From positions 1 to 44,530 of the forward strand of contig JAGBLA010000131.1 of the NCBI GenBank assembly GCA_017635675.1: a DNA stretch of 44,530 bases. Reading direction: 5' to 3'. Made by a program: the position numbers and the translations under genes. Below the pieces are notes generated by a model that had not been told where the DNA came from, searched no databases, and saw only the letters and a program-made list of their open reading frames with translations. The DNA comes from Ruminiclostridium sp. Lineage in GTDB: Bacteria; Bacillota; Clostridia; Oscillospirales; Ruminococcaceae. Every line of letters begins with the position of its first letter. Within the stretch, counting starts at the first letter, position 1. Below, one piece after another: positions 1 to 7,260 of the stretch.

Positions 1-160
1 TACCGCGCGCACAGGGGCGACCGCCCCACGGAATAGGGCAACCCGCCCCGGAAGTGGAGTCGGAGAGCACCTTACTCTCCGCCGAATGGTACACGGTACC
101 GCGGTGGCACCCGCTTTCCCGTGATATGCCATTCCCCCCGCGTTGCGGGGGGAACGGTGA
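1..160. other. GC-rich segment with several hairpins, unassigned
   Basis: No convincing gene is seen here. The segment holds several perfect or near-perfect inverted repeats: GGGGCG/CGCCCC near 13-28, GGAGAG/CTCTCC near 61-80, and a tight 11-bp stem (TTCCCCCCGC with GCGGGGGGAA) near 132-154. None is followed by a T-run on either strand. The segment lies just beyond the stop codon of the minus-strand surface protein gene, so the last stem could end that transcript or stabilise its 3' end. A structured RNA continuing out of the window is also possible. I could not match it to a known RNA family. Confidence 0.3.
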
Positions 161-187
161 TATTGAAGTTAAACTAATTCAGTCGAA

Positions 188-2629
188 TTACTTTCTCTTC
201 TTGGAGATTGCCATTGCAGCAGCAGCTACGATAGCGGGGATAACTGCGAGGCCTACGCCTGTAGCAGGGTTGCTGTCCTGAGCAGCAGGTGTAACTACAT
301 CTACTGTGCCGGCAGCAGCGGTGTCGTCCTCGTCGTCGTCGGTGATAACAGCAGCGAGATCATCATCGTCAGTGTCGTCATCATCGTCGTCGTCAGCGTC
401 AACTACAGCAGCAGCATCGTCGTCGTCAGCAACAACTGCGTCATCGTCAACAGCAGCAGCAGCGTCAGCGTCAGCAGCGGGAGCATCGTCGTAAGCAAGT
501 GTTACCTTCTGTACGTACATACCGTAAGATCCGTTGTAATCAACATTCTCGCTGTAACCTACGTTCAGACCGTAGTAGATGTCGTGCAGAGTAGCCTTTG
601 TAAGACCGCCGCAATCCTTGAGGTACTGATCGATCTCGAATGTTACAGTACCTGCTGTCTGATCTACCTTTACAGGGCTGTACATCATACCGCTTGTGCT
701 GTCATAGTTGAAGAACAGAGCGAAGTTAGATGTTACAGAACCAGCGCCGGAACCGATAAGACCAACCTCAGTGGAAGGAATACCGCTCGACCAAGCAGCA
801 GAACCGGCAGAAGATGCTGTGGATGTGAATGTGAATGTGATTGTACCGTTATCCTTGTGGTTGAAGAACTCACCAACCTGTGTAGCGAAACCGGAGAAGC
901 CCTCAGGACCTGTACCCTTTGTCATATCGCTATCCTTGTAGGACTGATAGTGGTCAGCATCGTTTACACCACTGTACGAAGCATGGTCGCCTGTGAGAGA
1001 GAGCTGCCATACGTTCTCACGTCTGATAGTAGCTGTACCGTCCTTAGACCAGTCAAGACCGTAGCAAACACTGCTGTTGTTCTGCATACCTTTTCTTATA
1101 GCATTCCAAGATGTTATTGTAGAGCCCTTTGTAACACCTATAGCAGCAGCAGCCCAATCTGTATTAGCCTTTACTGTTGTTACAGGCAGCCAAGCGTAGA
1201 TCTGCTTTGTAGTACCGTTGATCTTGTAAAGGCTTACACCGAAGTCCTTGCCGCCGTAGTTACCGTAGTCGTTCTTAGACTCGAAGTAACCGCCCTGTGC
1301 TACTGCATAAGCAAGCAGAGGAGCTACGCTGTCAGCGTCGCTGAGTGTCTTGCCGGCAATCTTTGATTCATTCTTACCTAACTCAGCAGTACCAAGCATA
1401 TAGCTGCCGGAAAGTGTCTTGATAACATACTTATAAGCCTTGTCTCCACCAGTTACTGTATAGCCAACACCACCAGTAGCATCTGATATTTCGGAGTATT
1501 TGCTCATGTCGATCTGTTCATAAACAGGAGCGTTTTCCATGAATGCGTATACGTTAGTGTATGCTGTTCCGGCAGCAGCAGGAGCAAGAGCAGTACTGCT
1601 GACTACAAAGTAGGAAGGACCAGCTACGGAAGCTCCACCATCCCAAACGTTTGTTGTAACTTTATAACCAACTGTTCCAGTTGCAATACCGTTATCTGCA
1701 GCAACAGTTGTGTAAGTAGCAGCAGCAACACCATACTGTATCGGAGCAGCTGCCGTCGCTGCAGCCGCCGCGCCACCAACAACTGTATTTGCCTGAGTCA
1801 TTGTTAAGCTACTGATTTTGATGTACTGTGTTCTTGTAGCAGTGCTCTTCTTGTAGAAACTATCGGACGGACCAACCTGAGTTGTAACAGCACCGCCGTT
1901 TTTAACAGGACCTGCACCGAGTGCTGCAACTTCTGTAAGAACTTCTGTGATCTCATTAGCAGCCTGAGACTCTACCCACTGAAGATCATTCTGCTGAACG
2001 ACTCTTCTGCCAGCCTGCGTGGTAACACCTGTGAGGTCGCCTATTTTCTTTGTTGCTGTGGTCTCCCATGTTACGCCGTCAGCCTTAAGGTCATGAATAG
2101 TAACTTCGTTGAACAGGAACTTTGCGCCGTCGCCTGATGTCCAGCTCTTATAAATGGTCTCATTCTGTGTCTTGCCCTTTACAGTAGCTGTGAACTGGAG
2201 AGTAGTGATCTTGCTGAAGTAGAAACTTGCGAATTCACCGTCATGGTAAATAGGTGTCTTCTTGTCAAGGATAATAAGAGAATACTGGTTTGTTGTGTTT
2301 GCAACCTTTTCAAACTTGAAATCCTTAGCAACTGTCTGAGCAGCGTTAAGGCTCTGGAAACCCTCAACATGGAGCTTAAGTTCAGAAACTTCAGCATCGC
2401 CAAAAGCATCGTTCATATTAACTATGATCTTCTGCTTCTTTGTCTGGTTGAGGTTCACAGCGATTGCACCGTTAACATCTGCGTTAAGAACAACGTCTGT
2501 CTGGCCCTCGCCACGAGTTACATAAATGTCAAACTCTTTGGTCTGCTGCTCAGCGCTTACAACAGCGGAAAGCGAAGTAACAGCGAGTGTTGCAGCAACG
2601 CCTGCTGCAAGGATCTTGTTAATCTTCAT
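188..2629 (-). CDS. Secreted Asp/Ala-rich surface protein with NPATG cell-wall sorting signal
   Basis: This is a predicted exported, wall-anchored protein of 813 residues. Residues 1-26 form a clean signal peptide (MKINK, then a hydrophobic stretch, cleavage after AVVSA). The body (about 27-713) is rich in Ser, Thr, Gly, Ala and Tyr and matches no domain I recognise. Residues about 714-770 are a low-complexity Asp/Ala tract encoded by GAC/GAT and GCT/GCA triplet runs. The C-terminus has the full sorting-signal layout: NPATG at 787-791, 17 hydrophobic residues, then SKKRK. Anchoring by a sortase is inferred from that layout. An in-frame ATG at 2654-2656 would add nine residues, but neither start has a clear ribosome site; I chose the one giving a normal signal peptide. 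Codon choice (GCT, GTT, ATC rather than GCG, ATA) resembles the ribosomal genes of this window, suggesting high expression. Function unknown. Confidence 0.8.
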   Translation of the reverse strand: MKINKILAAGVAATLAVTSLSAVVSAEQQTKEFDIYVTRGEGQTDVVLNADVNGAIAVNLNQTKKQKIIVNMNDAFGDAEVSELKLHVEGFQSLNAAQTVAKDFKFEKVANTTNQYSLIILDKKTPIYHDGEFASFYFSKITTLQFTATVKGKTQNETIYKSWTSGDGAKFLFNEVTIHDLKADGVTWETTATKKIGDLTGVTTQAGRRVVQQNDLQWVESQAANEITEVLTEVAALGAGPVKNGGAVTTQVGPSDSFYKKSTATRTQYIKISSLTMTQANTVVGGAAAAATAAAPIQYGVAAATYTTVAADNGIATGTVGYKVTTNVWDGGASVAGPSYFVVSSTALAPAAAGTAYTNVYAFMENAPVYEQIDMSKYSEISDATGGVGYTVTGGDKAYKYVIKTLSGSYMLGTAELGKNESKIAGKTLSDADSVAPLLAYAVAQGGYFESKNDYGNYGGKDFGVSLYKINGTTKQIYAWLPVTTVKANTDWAAAAIGVTKGSTITSWNAIRKGMQNNSSVCYGLDWSKDGTATIRRENVWQLSLTGDHASYSGVNDADHYQSYKDSDMTKGTGPEGFSGFATQVGEFFNHKDNGTITFTFTSTASSAGSAAWSSGIPSTEVGLIGSGAGSVTSNFALFFNYDSTSGMMYSPVKVDQTAGTVTFEIDQYLKDCGGLTKATLHDIYYGLNVGYSENVDYNGSYGMYVQKVTLAYDDAPAADADAAAAVDDDAVVADDDDAAAVVDADDDDDDDTDDDDLAAVITDDDEDDTAAAGTVDVVTPAAQDSNPATGVGLAVIPAIVAAAAMAISKKRK

Positions 2630-2675
2630 GATTAAACTTGACAAGCCGCTTTTCATGCGGGCTGAAAACGCAGAA

Positions 2676-2693
2676 TGTATGAGAGGTGTAGGA
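2676..2693 (+). repeat. Left direct repeat flanking the integrase (candidate att site)
   Basis: The sequence TGTATGAGAGGTGTAGGA recurs at 4077-4094 with one mismatch and in the same orientation. This copy lies in the presumed 5' leader of the minus-strand surface protein gene, 47 bp upstream of its start codon. The repeat pair encloses exactly one gene, a tyrosine recombinase, with its own promoter and an upstream terminator. Its role as an attachment site is inferred. Confidence 0.6.
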
Positions 2694-2708
2694 ATAAAAA
2701 TGACGAAC

Positions 2709-2750
2709 CCCGCGGCTTCGGAGCACTTCCAAAAGCCGCGGGATTTTTTT
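2709..2750 (+). terminator. Intrinsic terminator upstream of the integrase promoter
   Basis: A 10-bp stem (CCCGCGGCTT at 2709-2718 with AAGCCGCGGG at 2733-2742) is followed by ATTTTTTT, so it terminates plus-strand transcription. No plus-strand gene lies upstream in the window, so it probably insulates the integrase promoter from outside read-through. On the minus strand the same stem is followed only by a weak T-rich stretch and may sit in the leader of the surface protein mRNA. Confidence 0.75.
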
Positions 2751-2764
2751 GTGAGTTTTTCAAA

Positions 2765-2794
2765 TTGACAAACGAAGTTAAGGCATTATATAAT
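2765..2794 (+). promoter_or_regulatory. Sigma-A type promoter of the integrase
   Basis: TTGACA at 2765-2770 and TATAAT at 2789-2794 are both perfect consensus hexamers with 18-bp spacing. The predicted transcript starts about 28 nt before the integrase start codon and reads directly into its ribosome site. Confidence 0.75.
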
Positions 2795-2829
2795 TATTGT
2801 ACATCACTTTTTGCAAGGAGGTAGATAAT

Positions 2830-4044
2830 ATGTTGATACTTTGTCCCGAATGTAAGCTGCAGGTGAGCAGCTCGGCGCTAAGCTGTCCCCACTGCGGGTA
2901 CCCGATGAAAAAGGAGAGCGGCGCAAAGCGCGGTAAAAAGCGTATGCGGCTCCCAAACGGTTTCGGACAGATAACCGAGATAAAGGGTAAGAACCTCCGC
3001 AACCCGTTCCGCGTGATGATAAACGCGGGAAAGACGCCCGACGGCAAGCCGATAAGCAAGCTTCTGAGACCCCGTGCCTACTTCCCGACGTACAATGACG
3101 CTTATGCGGCGCTTGTGGAGTACAACCGCTGTCCCTACGACATCGAAGCGGACATCACGGTGAAGGAGCTTTACGAGCTGTGGTTTGAGGAGTATCGGCG
3201 CTCTATCTCGTCAAAAACGAGCATAACCCAGACCGAAGCCGCGTGGAAATACTGCACCGAGGTGTACGAAATGCGCGTCAAGGCGCTTCGCCCGCGGCAC
3301 ATAAAGAAGTGCATCGACGAGGGCACGGCTCAGGTGCGCGGGGTGACGCGGAAGGCTCCGCCCCTTGTCCAGTCACGCATAAAGACCCTGTTCAATCTCA
3401 TGCTCGACTATGCGGTGGAGTTTGAGATAGTTGAGATAAATCACGCCCGTTCCTTCAAGCTCTCGGACGAGATAATAAAGAGCGTCACGACGGTAAAGAG
3501 GGAGCACATCATATATACGGAAGACGAGATGAAGACCTTGTGGGAGTACGAAAGCAATCTGTATGTGAGCATGGTGATCGTGCAGTGCTATTCGGGCTGG
3601 CGGCCGCAGGAGCTTCTTACGCTCAAAGTCGAGGACGTCGATCTTGACGGCATGACGTTCCGCGGCGGGCTTAAGACCGAAGCGGGAAAGGATCGCGTAG
3701 TTCCGATACACAGCAGGATAGCGGGCATCGTCCGCCGACAGTATGAAGCGGCTGTCGCGCGCGGCGGGATATATCTTTTCGGCAGGGCGTCAAGCGGCGC
3801 TCTGCCGATCTCTTATATGCAGTTCTGCCGCGCGTTCACCGCCGTGAATGACAGCATCGGCGGAAACAGCGAGCATCGTCTTCACGACGGGCGCAAGCAT
3901 TTCGTGAGCGCTGCCAAGCGCTGCGGCGTAGATGAATACGCGATAAAGTACATGGTGGGTCACAAGATAAACGACATCACCGAGGCGGTATATACCAAGC
4001 GCGACCCCGACTGGCTGCGCTGTCAGATCGAGAAGATCGTGTGA
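2830..4044 (+). CDS. Tyrosine recombinase (phage-type integrase) with N-terminal zinc ribbon
   Basis: This 404-residue site-specific recombinase should cut and rejoin DNA at paired short sites through a Tyr nucleophile. The start at 2830 follows AAGGAGGT at 2815-2822; an upstream in-frame ATG at 2797 lacks such a site. Residues 5-22 hold a four-Cys zinc ribbon (CPEC and CPHC). Residues about 40-100 resemble the arm-binding domain of Tn916-like integrases, 105-215 the core-binding domain and 225-404 the catalytic domain. The catalytic set is complete: Arg258 in GWRPQE, His352 and Arg355 in LHDGRKH, His378 in MVGHK and Tyr388. It stands alone, with no excisionase, relaxase or phage genes nearby, and is flanked by 18-bp direct repeats. 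The zinc ribbon at the N-terminus is an extra feature whose role is unknown. Confidence 0.9.
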   Translation: MLILCPECKLQVSSSALSCPHCGYPMKKESGAKRGKKRMRLPNGFGQITEIKGKNLRNPFRVMINAGKTPDGKPISKLLRPRAYFPTYNDAYAALVEYNRCPYDIEADITVKELYELWFEEYRRSISSKTSITQTEAAWKYCTEVYEMRVKALRPRHIKKCIDEGTAQVRGVTRKAPPLVQSRIKTLFNLMLDYAVEFEIVEINHARSFKLSDEIIKSVTTVKREHIIYTEDEMKTLWEYESNLYVSMVIVQCYSGWRPQELLTLKVEDVDLDGMTFRGGLKTEAGKDRVVPIHSRIAGIVRRQYEAAVARGGIYLFGRASSGALPISYMQFCRAFTAVNDSIGGNSEHRLHDGRKHFVSAAKRCGVDEYAIKYMVGHKINDITEAVYTKRDPDWLRCQIEKIV

Positions 4045-4047
4045 CGC

Positions 4048-4094
4048 GCGGTGTAGGAGCTGCGGTGTAGGAACGGTGTATGAGCGGTGTAGGA
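4048..4094 (+). repeat. Short tandem repeat cluster GCGGTGTAGGA with right direct repeat
   Basis: Immediately after the integrase stop codon the unit GCGGTGTAGGA occurs at 4048-4058, 4062-4072 and 4084-4094, with a degenerate unit (ACGGTGTATGA) at 4073-4083. Spacing is 14, 11 and 11 bp. The last two units together make TGTATGAGCGGTGTAGGA (4077-4094), which matches 2676-2693 at 17 of 18 positions. The cluster ends 8 bp before the stop codon of the convergent acyltransferase gene. Spacing near one helical turn suggests protein binding, perhaps the recombinase; this is inference. Confidence 0.65.
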
Positions 4095-4102
4095 GTTTAC
4101 GC

Positions 4103-5221
4103 TCACGGGGCGGTTTTTCTCTGCGTGAGCCTGTCTCTGAGGACGGCTATGCCGCAGCTGCACGCTATGGCGGATATCTGCCCGGCGAGGGATCTGAGGA
4201 ATATTTCCGGGGTCACGGTGAGCCCCGCGTTCTCGACATACCACATAGGCCCGGGCTTTATGTAGGTTTGCAGGATATCCGCCGCGATCATGCCGAAGAA
4301 GCAGTGGCACAGCAGTATCGTGAGGGTGTGCTGTCCTATCCACACGAGCCCCCGTGACAGGAGCCGTGTCTTTGCGGCAAGCACCGCGAGCGCGTAATAT
4401 CCTGCGAATCCCACGGGGAGCTGTACGAGGGTGAGCAGGATATCGAACCCGCCCACGTATCCGAGCTGTCCGCGGTAATAGCTTTCGTCGCCGCCGAGCA
4501 TGAATATGCCGAAGTGGGCGGCAAGGCAGATAACAGCGATAAGCGCCGTCACGGGGATATTGAAGCGCCATTCACGGTTCAGCAGTCCGCTGTCGCGGAG
4601 CTGTGCGCCGATAAGCATGAACGCGGTGAACAGCGGTATGAGCTGTAACTGGTGGGGCAGGGGAGAAACGAAGATGTAAAGCGGTATCTGCACCGCGGTC
4701 AGCGCGCCGACCGCGCACAGTCGGAACGTTCTGCCCTTTCTTGCGCACAGCTGTGCGGCGGGGAAGAACACAAGCTCGGTGAACGCCATTGTCCAGATGA
4801 ACCATGAGGGTGAGATGTTGTTGAACAGCACGCCGCCGCTGCCCCATTCGGGGGATATATGCGTGCAAAGCTCCGGTCGGAGCGCCGTTACCGCGAGGTC
4901 ATGCCACCAGTCCGCGAAGGTATAGCCGTGAACGAGGGCGCAGTAGGCTCCGCCGACAGCGAACAGCGCCGCGTCGATGATGACCGCGGGCAGTACAAGC
5001 GTTCTGAGCCTGTGAAGATAATTCTGCACGGGCGTTCTTTTTCCCGCTGAGAACGAGTATCCCGCCATCATGAGGTAAACGGATATCAGGAACCACCCCG
5101 CCGCACGGAGCAGATAGTCCGCGGCGCCGTTCTGCGGGCGGTACACCAGGTGTATGACCGAGATGAGCAGTATTCCCGCGCCTTTGATGATATCGAGCTC
5201 TTTTATGCGTTTTCCTGCCAT
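4103..5221 (-). CDS. Membrane acyltransferase, acyltransferase-3 (OafA/WecH-like) family
   Basis: The 372-residue protein has about ten hydrophobic membrane segments and the family's typical N-terminus, ELDIIKGAGILLISVIHL, which places the conserved His at residue 24. Members of acyltransferase family 3 move acetyl or other acyl groups onto extracytoplasmic sugars or envelope glycans; the substrate here cannot be told. GAGGGTGATGAA before the ATG supports the start. The gene lies 18 bp downstream of the split phosphatase gene on the same strand and is probably cotranscribed with it. Its 3' end abuts the right repeat of the candidate integrase element, with only 8 bp between stop codon and repeat. 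I see no terminator after it. Confidence 0.85.
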   Translation of the reverse strand: MAGKRIKELDIIKGAGILLISVIHLVYRPQNGAADYLLRAAGWFLISVYLMMAGYSFSAGKRTPVQNYLHRLRTLVLPAVIIDAALFAVGGAYCALVHGYTFADWWHDLAVTALRPELCTHISPEWGSGGVLFNNISPSWFIWTMAFTELVFFPAAQLCARKGRTFRLCAVGALTAVQIPLYIFVSPLPHQLQLIPLFTAFMLIGAQLRDSGLLNREWRFNIPVTALIAVICLAAHFGIFMLGGDESYYRGQLGYVGGFDILLTLVQLPVGFAGYYALAVLAAKTRLLSRGLVWIGQHTLTILLCHCFFGMIAADILQTYIKPGPMWYVENAGLTVTPEIFLRSLAGQISAIACSCGIAVLRDRLTQRKTAP

Positions 5222-5239
5222 TTCATCACCCTCGGATAG

Positions 5240-6316
5240 TTATTTCCCGTTATAGCGCAGCGCGAGCATCGTGAGGTCGTCGAACTGCGGCGCGTCACCC
5301 ACGAAGTCGCTGACGGCGCTGTTCACCGTGTCGAGGAGCTTTTCGAGGGGTACGTCGCCCACGGAGTTGAGGGCTTTACTTAGCCTTTCCTCGCCGAACA
5401 GCTCCACCTGTGCGCTTGTCGCCTCGGGAACGCCGTCGGTATATACGAACAGAGTGTCGCCGGGCTCAAGCTGCATGACCTGCTCGCGGTAGGGGATATC
5501 GGGCATGGCGGCGACGACGGGGCTGTGCCGGTCTTTGAGTATCTCAAAGCTGCCGCCGGCTTTTTTTATTGCGGGATTTTCGTGACCGGCGTTGGTGCTT
5601 GTGAGCTTGCCGGTGCTGAGCTCAAGTATGCCGAGCCATACCGTGACGAACATATCGTCGGCGCTGCGCTCGCACAGCATATTGTTCACCGCGCCGAGTA
5701 TCTCGGAGGGTCTGCCGCCCGAAAGCGCGAAACTGTTTATAAGCATCTTCGACGACATCATGAACAGAGCCGCGGGAACGCCCTTTCCCGAAACATCCGC
5801 TATGACGACGGCGAGGTGGTCATCGTCGATAAGGAAGAAATCGTAGAAGTCGCCGCCCACCTCCTTTGCGGGATCCATGGACGCGTAAATGTCAAATTCC
5901 GTCCTGTCGGGGAACGCTGGGAAGGTGCTCGGGAGCTGGCTTGCCTGGATCTTCGCCGCCATGTCGAGCTCGGCGCCTATCCTTTCCTTTTCCGCTGTCA
6001 CGGCGCGGACTGTCTTGATATGCGTATCTATCTCGGCCGCCATGTATGAGAAGTTCTCGGCGAGGGTCTCTATCTCGTTGCGGCATTTTACCTCGGACAG
6101 TGAGGTGATGACCTTTTCGGGATCCTTGTCGCGCACATACTCCGCAAGTACAGCTTCTTCCATTTTTATCGGGCGCACGACGTATTTCGAGATAAGGCGG
6201 ACGGTGCGTATTACTATCAGTATAAACAGCACGCTTACCGCAAGCCCCGACGCAGCGGTCACGGCGATAGCCTCGCTCATTATATCGTCCCACTGCTGCG
6301 AGACGGAAACTATCAT
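5240..6316 (-). CDS. C-terminal part of a split RsbU/SpoIIE-type PP2C phosphatase
   Basis: This 358-residue fragment has one membrane segment (about 17-40), a HAMP region (about 40-95), a short coiled linker and a PP2C/SpoIIE phosphatase domain (about 120-358). The domain keeps its metal-binding motifs: GGDFYDFF, ADVSGKGVPAALFM, TNAGHENP, YTDGVPEA and DDLTMLAL. Such enzymes dephosphorylate anti-anti-sigma factors or similar partners in response to a sensor. The ATG overlaps the stop of the upstream fragment by 4 bp. Read through in one frame, the junction would be VYDDSG-ELV-MIVSV, a normal sensor-to-membrane transition, so the two parts look like one gene interrupted by loss of one G near 6326. 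Whether the fragment is made separately is unknown. Confidence 0.8.
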   Translation of the reverse strand: MIVSVSQQWDDIMSEAIAVTAASGLAVSVLFILIVIRTVRLISKYVVRPIKMEEAVLAEYVRDKDPEKVITSLSEVKCRNEIETLAENFSYMAAEIDTHIKTVRAVTAEKERIGAELDMAAKIQASQLPSTFPAFPDRTEFDIYASMDPAKEVGGDFYDFFLIDDDHLAVVIADVSGKGVPAALFMMSSKMLINSFALSGGRPSEILGAVNNMLCERSADDMFVTVWLGILELSTGKLTSTNAGHENPAIKKAGGSFEILKDRHSPVVAAMPDIPYREQVMQLEPGDTLFVYTDGVPEATSAQVELFGEERLSKALNSVGDVPLEKLLDTVNSAVSDFVGDAPQFDDLTMLALRYNGK

Positions 6317-7020
6317 AACGAGCTCCCGCTGTCGTCATATACGGGGTCGAAAATGCGGACGTTGCTGTGATCCGCGCCCTGTGAGAGGGACACATCCATG
6401 GTATCCTCGGGCAGCTCGCCGGAAAGTATCTTGTCAAGCACGGGGTAGTCGCCGAGCTCGAAGGGAATGGTCACGCCGAGCTCAAATATACTTCCGCCTT
6501 CACTGATATGCGTTTCGTCCCAGCCGCATCCTGACACGAGGAAGATACATTCATTGCCGCGGATAACGAACATATCGAGGTATGTAGGACCGAACTCTCG
6601 CTTCACCCAGTTGAGGTCCGCCGAGATCGCCGCATAGCAGTATTCGGCGAATTTCTTCTGTATCTCGGGGGAAAGCGCTGCTGCCTGCTCCGAGGTCACG
6701 TTCTTTATCCCCGAATATCCCGGGATATCCAAAGCGATGTTTCGCCGCAGCTCTGCCGCGGCTGTCTCGGTGTAGATGAACTCCATTTCGCCGTAGTTTG
6801 CGAGCCAGTATTCGGTGAGCCAGTCCGCGGCGGCGTAGTCGGTTATGCGGTTGGTGGTGTACTGTGATATCTGCCTGCCCTTTACGCTTCTTTCCTCAAG
6901 CGATTCGCTGACGGTATATATAAGCATGAGCACGGTAAGCGCGGCGGTGAGAAGCACGAGGAATATGCACAGCGGATTTACTATCTGATAAGCGACAGCT
7001 TTTTTATTCTGGGATTTCAT
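6313..7020 (-). CDS. N-terminal sensor part of the split phosphatase
   Basis: The 235-residue fragment has one membrane segment (about 15-37) followed by an extracytoplasmic sensor-like region of about 190 residues with no clear motif. It ends abruptly in DPVYDDSGSSL just where a second membrane segment should begin. The start at 7020 follows GGAGA with good spacing; an upstream in-frame ATG at 7041 has no ribosome site. Together with the next gene it spans 2 modulo 3 bases, one short of a complete reading frame. Other receptor phosphatases combine both parts in one chain: membrane segment, sensor, membrane segment, HAMP, PP2C. Ligand unknown. Confidence 0.7.
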   Translation of the reverse strand: MKSQNKKAVAYQIVNPLCIFLVLLTAALTVLMLIYTVSESLEERSVKGRQISQYTTNRITDYAAADWLTEYWLANYGEMEFIYTETAAAELRRNIALDIPGYSGIKNVTSEQAAALSPEIQKKFAEYCYAAISADLNWVKREFGPTYLDMFVIRGNECIFLVSGCGWDETHISEGGSIFELGVTIPFELGDYPVLDKILSGELPEDTMDVSLSQGADHSNVRIFDPVYDDSGSSL

Positions 7021-7056
7021 ACAGTTCTCCAAAAACGACATATATACTTATTATAT

Positions 7057-7085
7057 ATTATATATCACACGGAGCAAAAAGTCAA
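7057..7085 (-). promoter_or_regulatory. Promoter of the split phosphatase-acyltransferase operon
   Basis: On the minus strand TTGACT (7080-7085) and TATAAT (7057-7062) are separated by 17 bp. The transcript would start about 30 nt before the phosphatase start codon at 7020. It diverges from the plus-strand promoter at 7162-7190. Confidence 0.7.
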
Positions 7086-7161
7086 CAATTGTTTTTTTAT
7101 CCCGCCGCCATACATATTGTGTGTTTTTTGCCGCGAAAACAAAATATATTGTAAAAAAGGG

Positions 7162-7190
7162 TTGAAATATGTCGGAGGATATGATATAAT
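7162..7190 (+). promoter_or_regulatory. Promoter of the signal-peptidase-like gene
   Basis: TTGAAA (7162-7167) and a perfect TATAAT (7185-7190) are separated by 17 bp. The leader is about 65 nt and ends in an AGGAGA ribosome site before the ATG at 7261. Confidence 0.7.
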
Positions 7191-7260
7191 ATACTATAAT
7201 TATAATTGTAACTTTTTATGGATAGTATAACGCTGAGCAATAATTACAGAGGAGATAGAA

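Larger units (their letters stand above)
2676..4094 (+). mobile_element. Candidate integrase-only mobile segment bounded by direct repeats
   Basis: A 1.4-kb segment bounded by 18-bp direct repeats (17 of 18 identical) contains a plus-strand terminator, a strong promoter and one zinc-ribbon tyrosine recombinase gene. Closing the repeats would place the minus-strand acyltransferase gene directly upstream of, and in line with, the surface protein gene. The layout fits a minimal integrative element or a recombinase-controlled cassette. No excision, replication or cargo genes are present. The boundaries rest only on the repeats. Confidence 0.45.

Noticed and set aside
85-118. T-box-like GGTACCGCGG on the plus strand
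   Set aside because: The GGGTGG part of the T-box is not intact, no terminator/antiterminator pair with a T-run follows, and no plus-strand gene lies downstream.
1-138. Possible cobalamin riboswitch or RNase P fragment on the minus strand (GGGAAAGCGGGTGCC)
   Set aside because: The remaining conserved boxes of those RNAs are absent, and the match is only a short GC-rich stretch.
306-494. Plus-strand poly-Ser/Ala reading frame
   Set aside because: It is the shadow of the Asp/Ala triplet repeats of the minus-strand surface protein gene and has no ribosome site.
584-1366. 260-residue plus-strand reading frame
   Set aside because: Cys/Tyr-rich antisense of the surface protein gene, without promoter, ribosome site or domain.
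4048-4094. Possible CRISPR-like array
   Set aside because: The units are only 11 bp and the spacing 0-3 bp between units; there are no spacers and no cas genes.
4101-4130. GCTCACG/CGTGAGC hairpin with a T-run as a terminator after the integrase
   Set aside because: It lies within the coding end of the convergent acyltransferase gene and the T-run is inside the loop, not after the stem.
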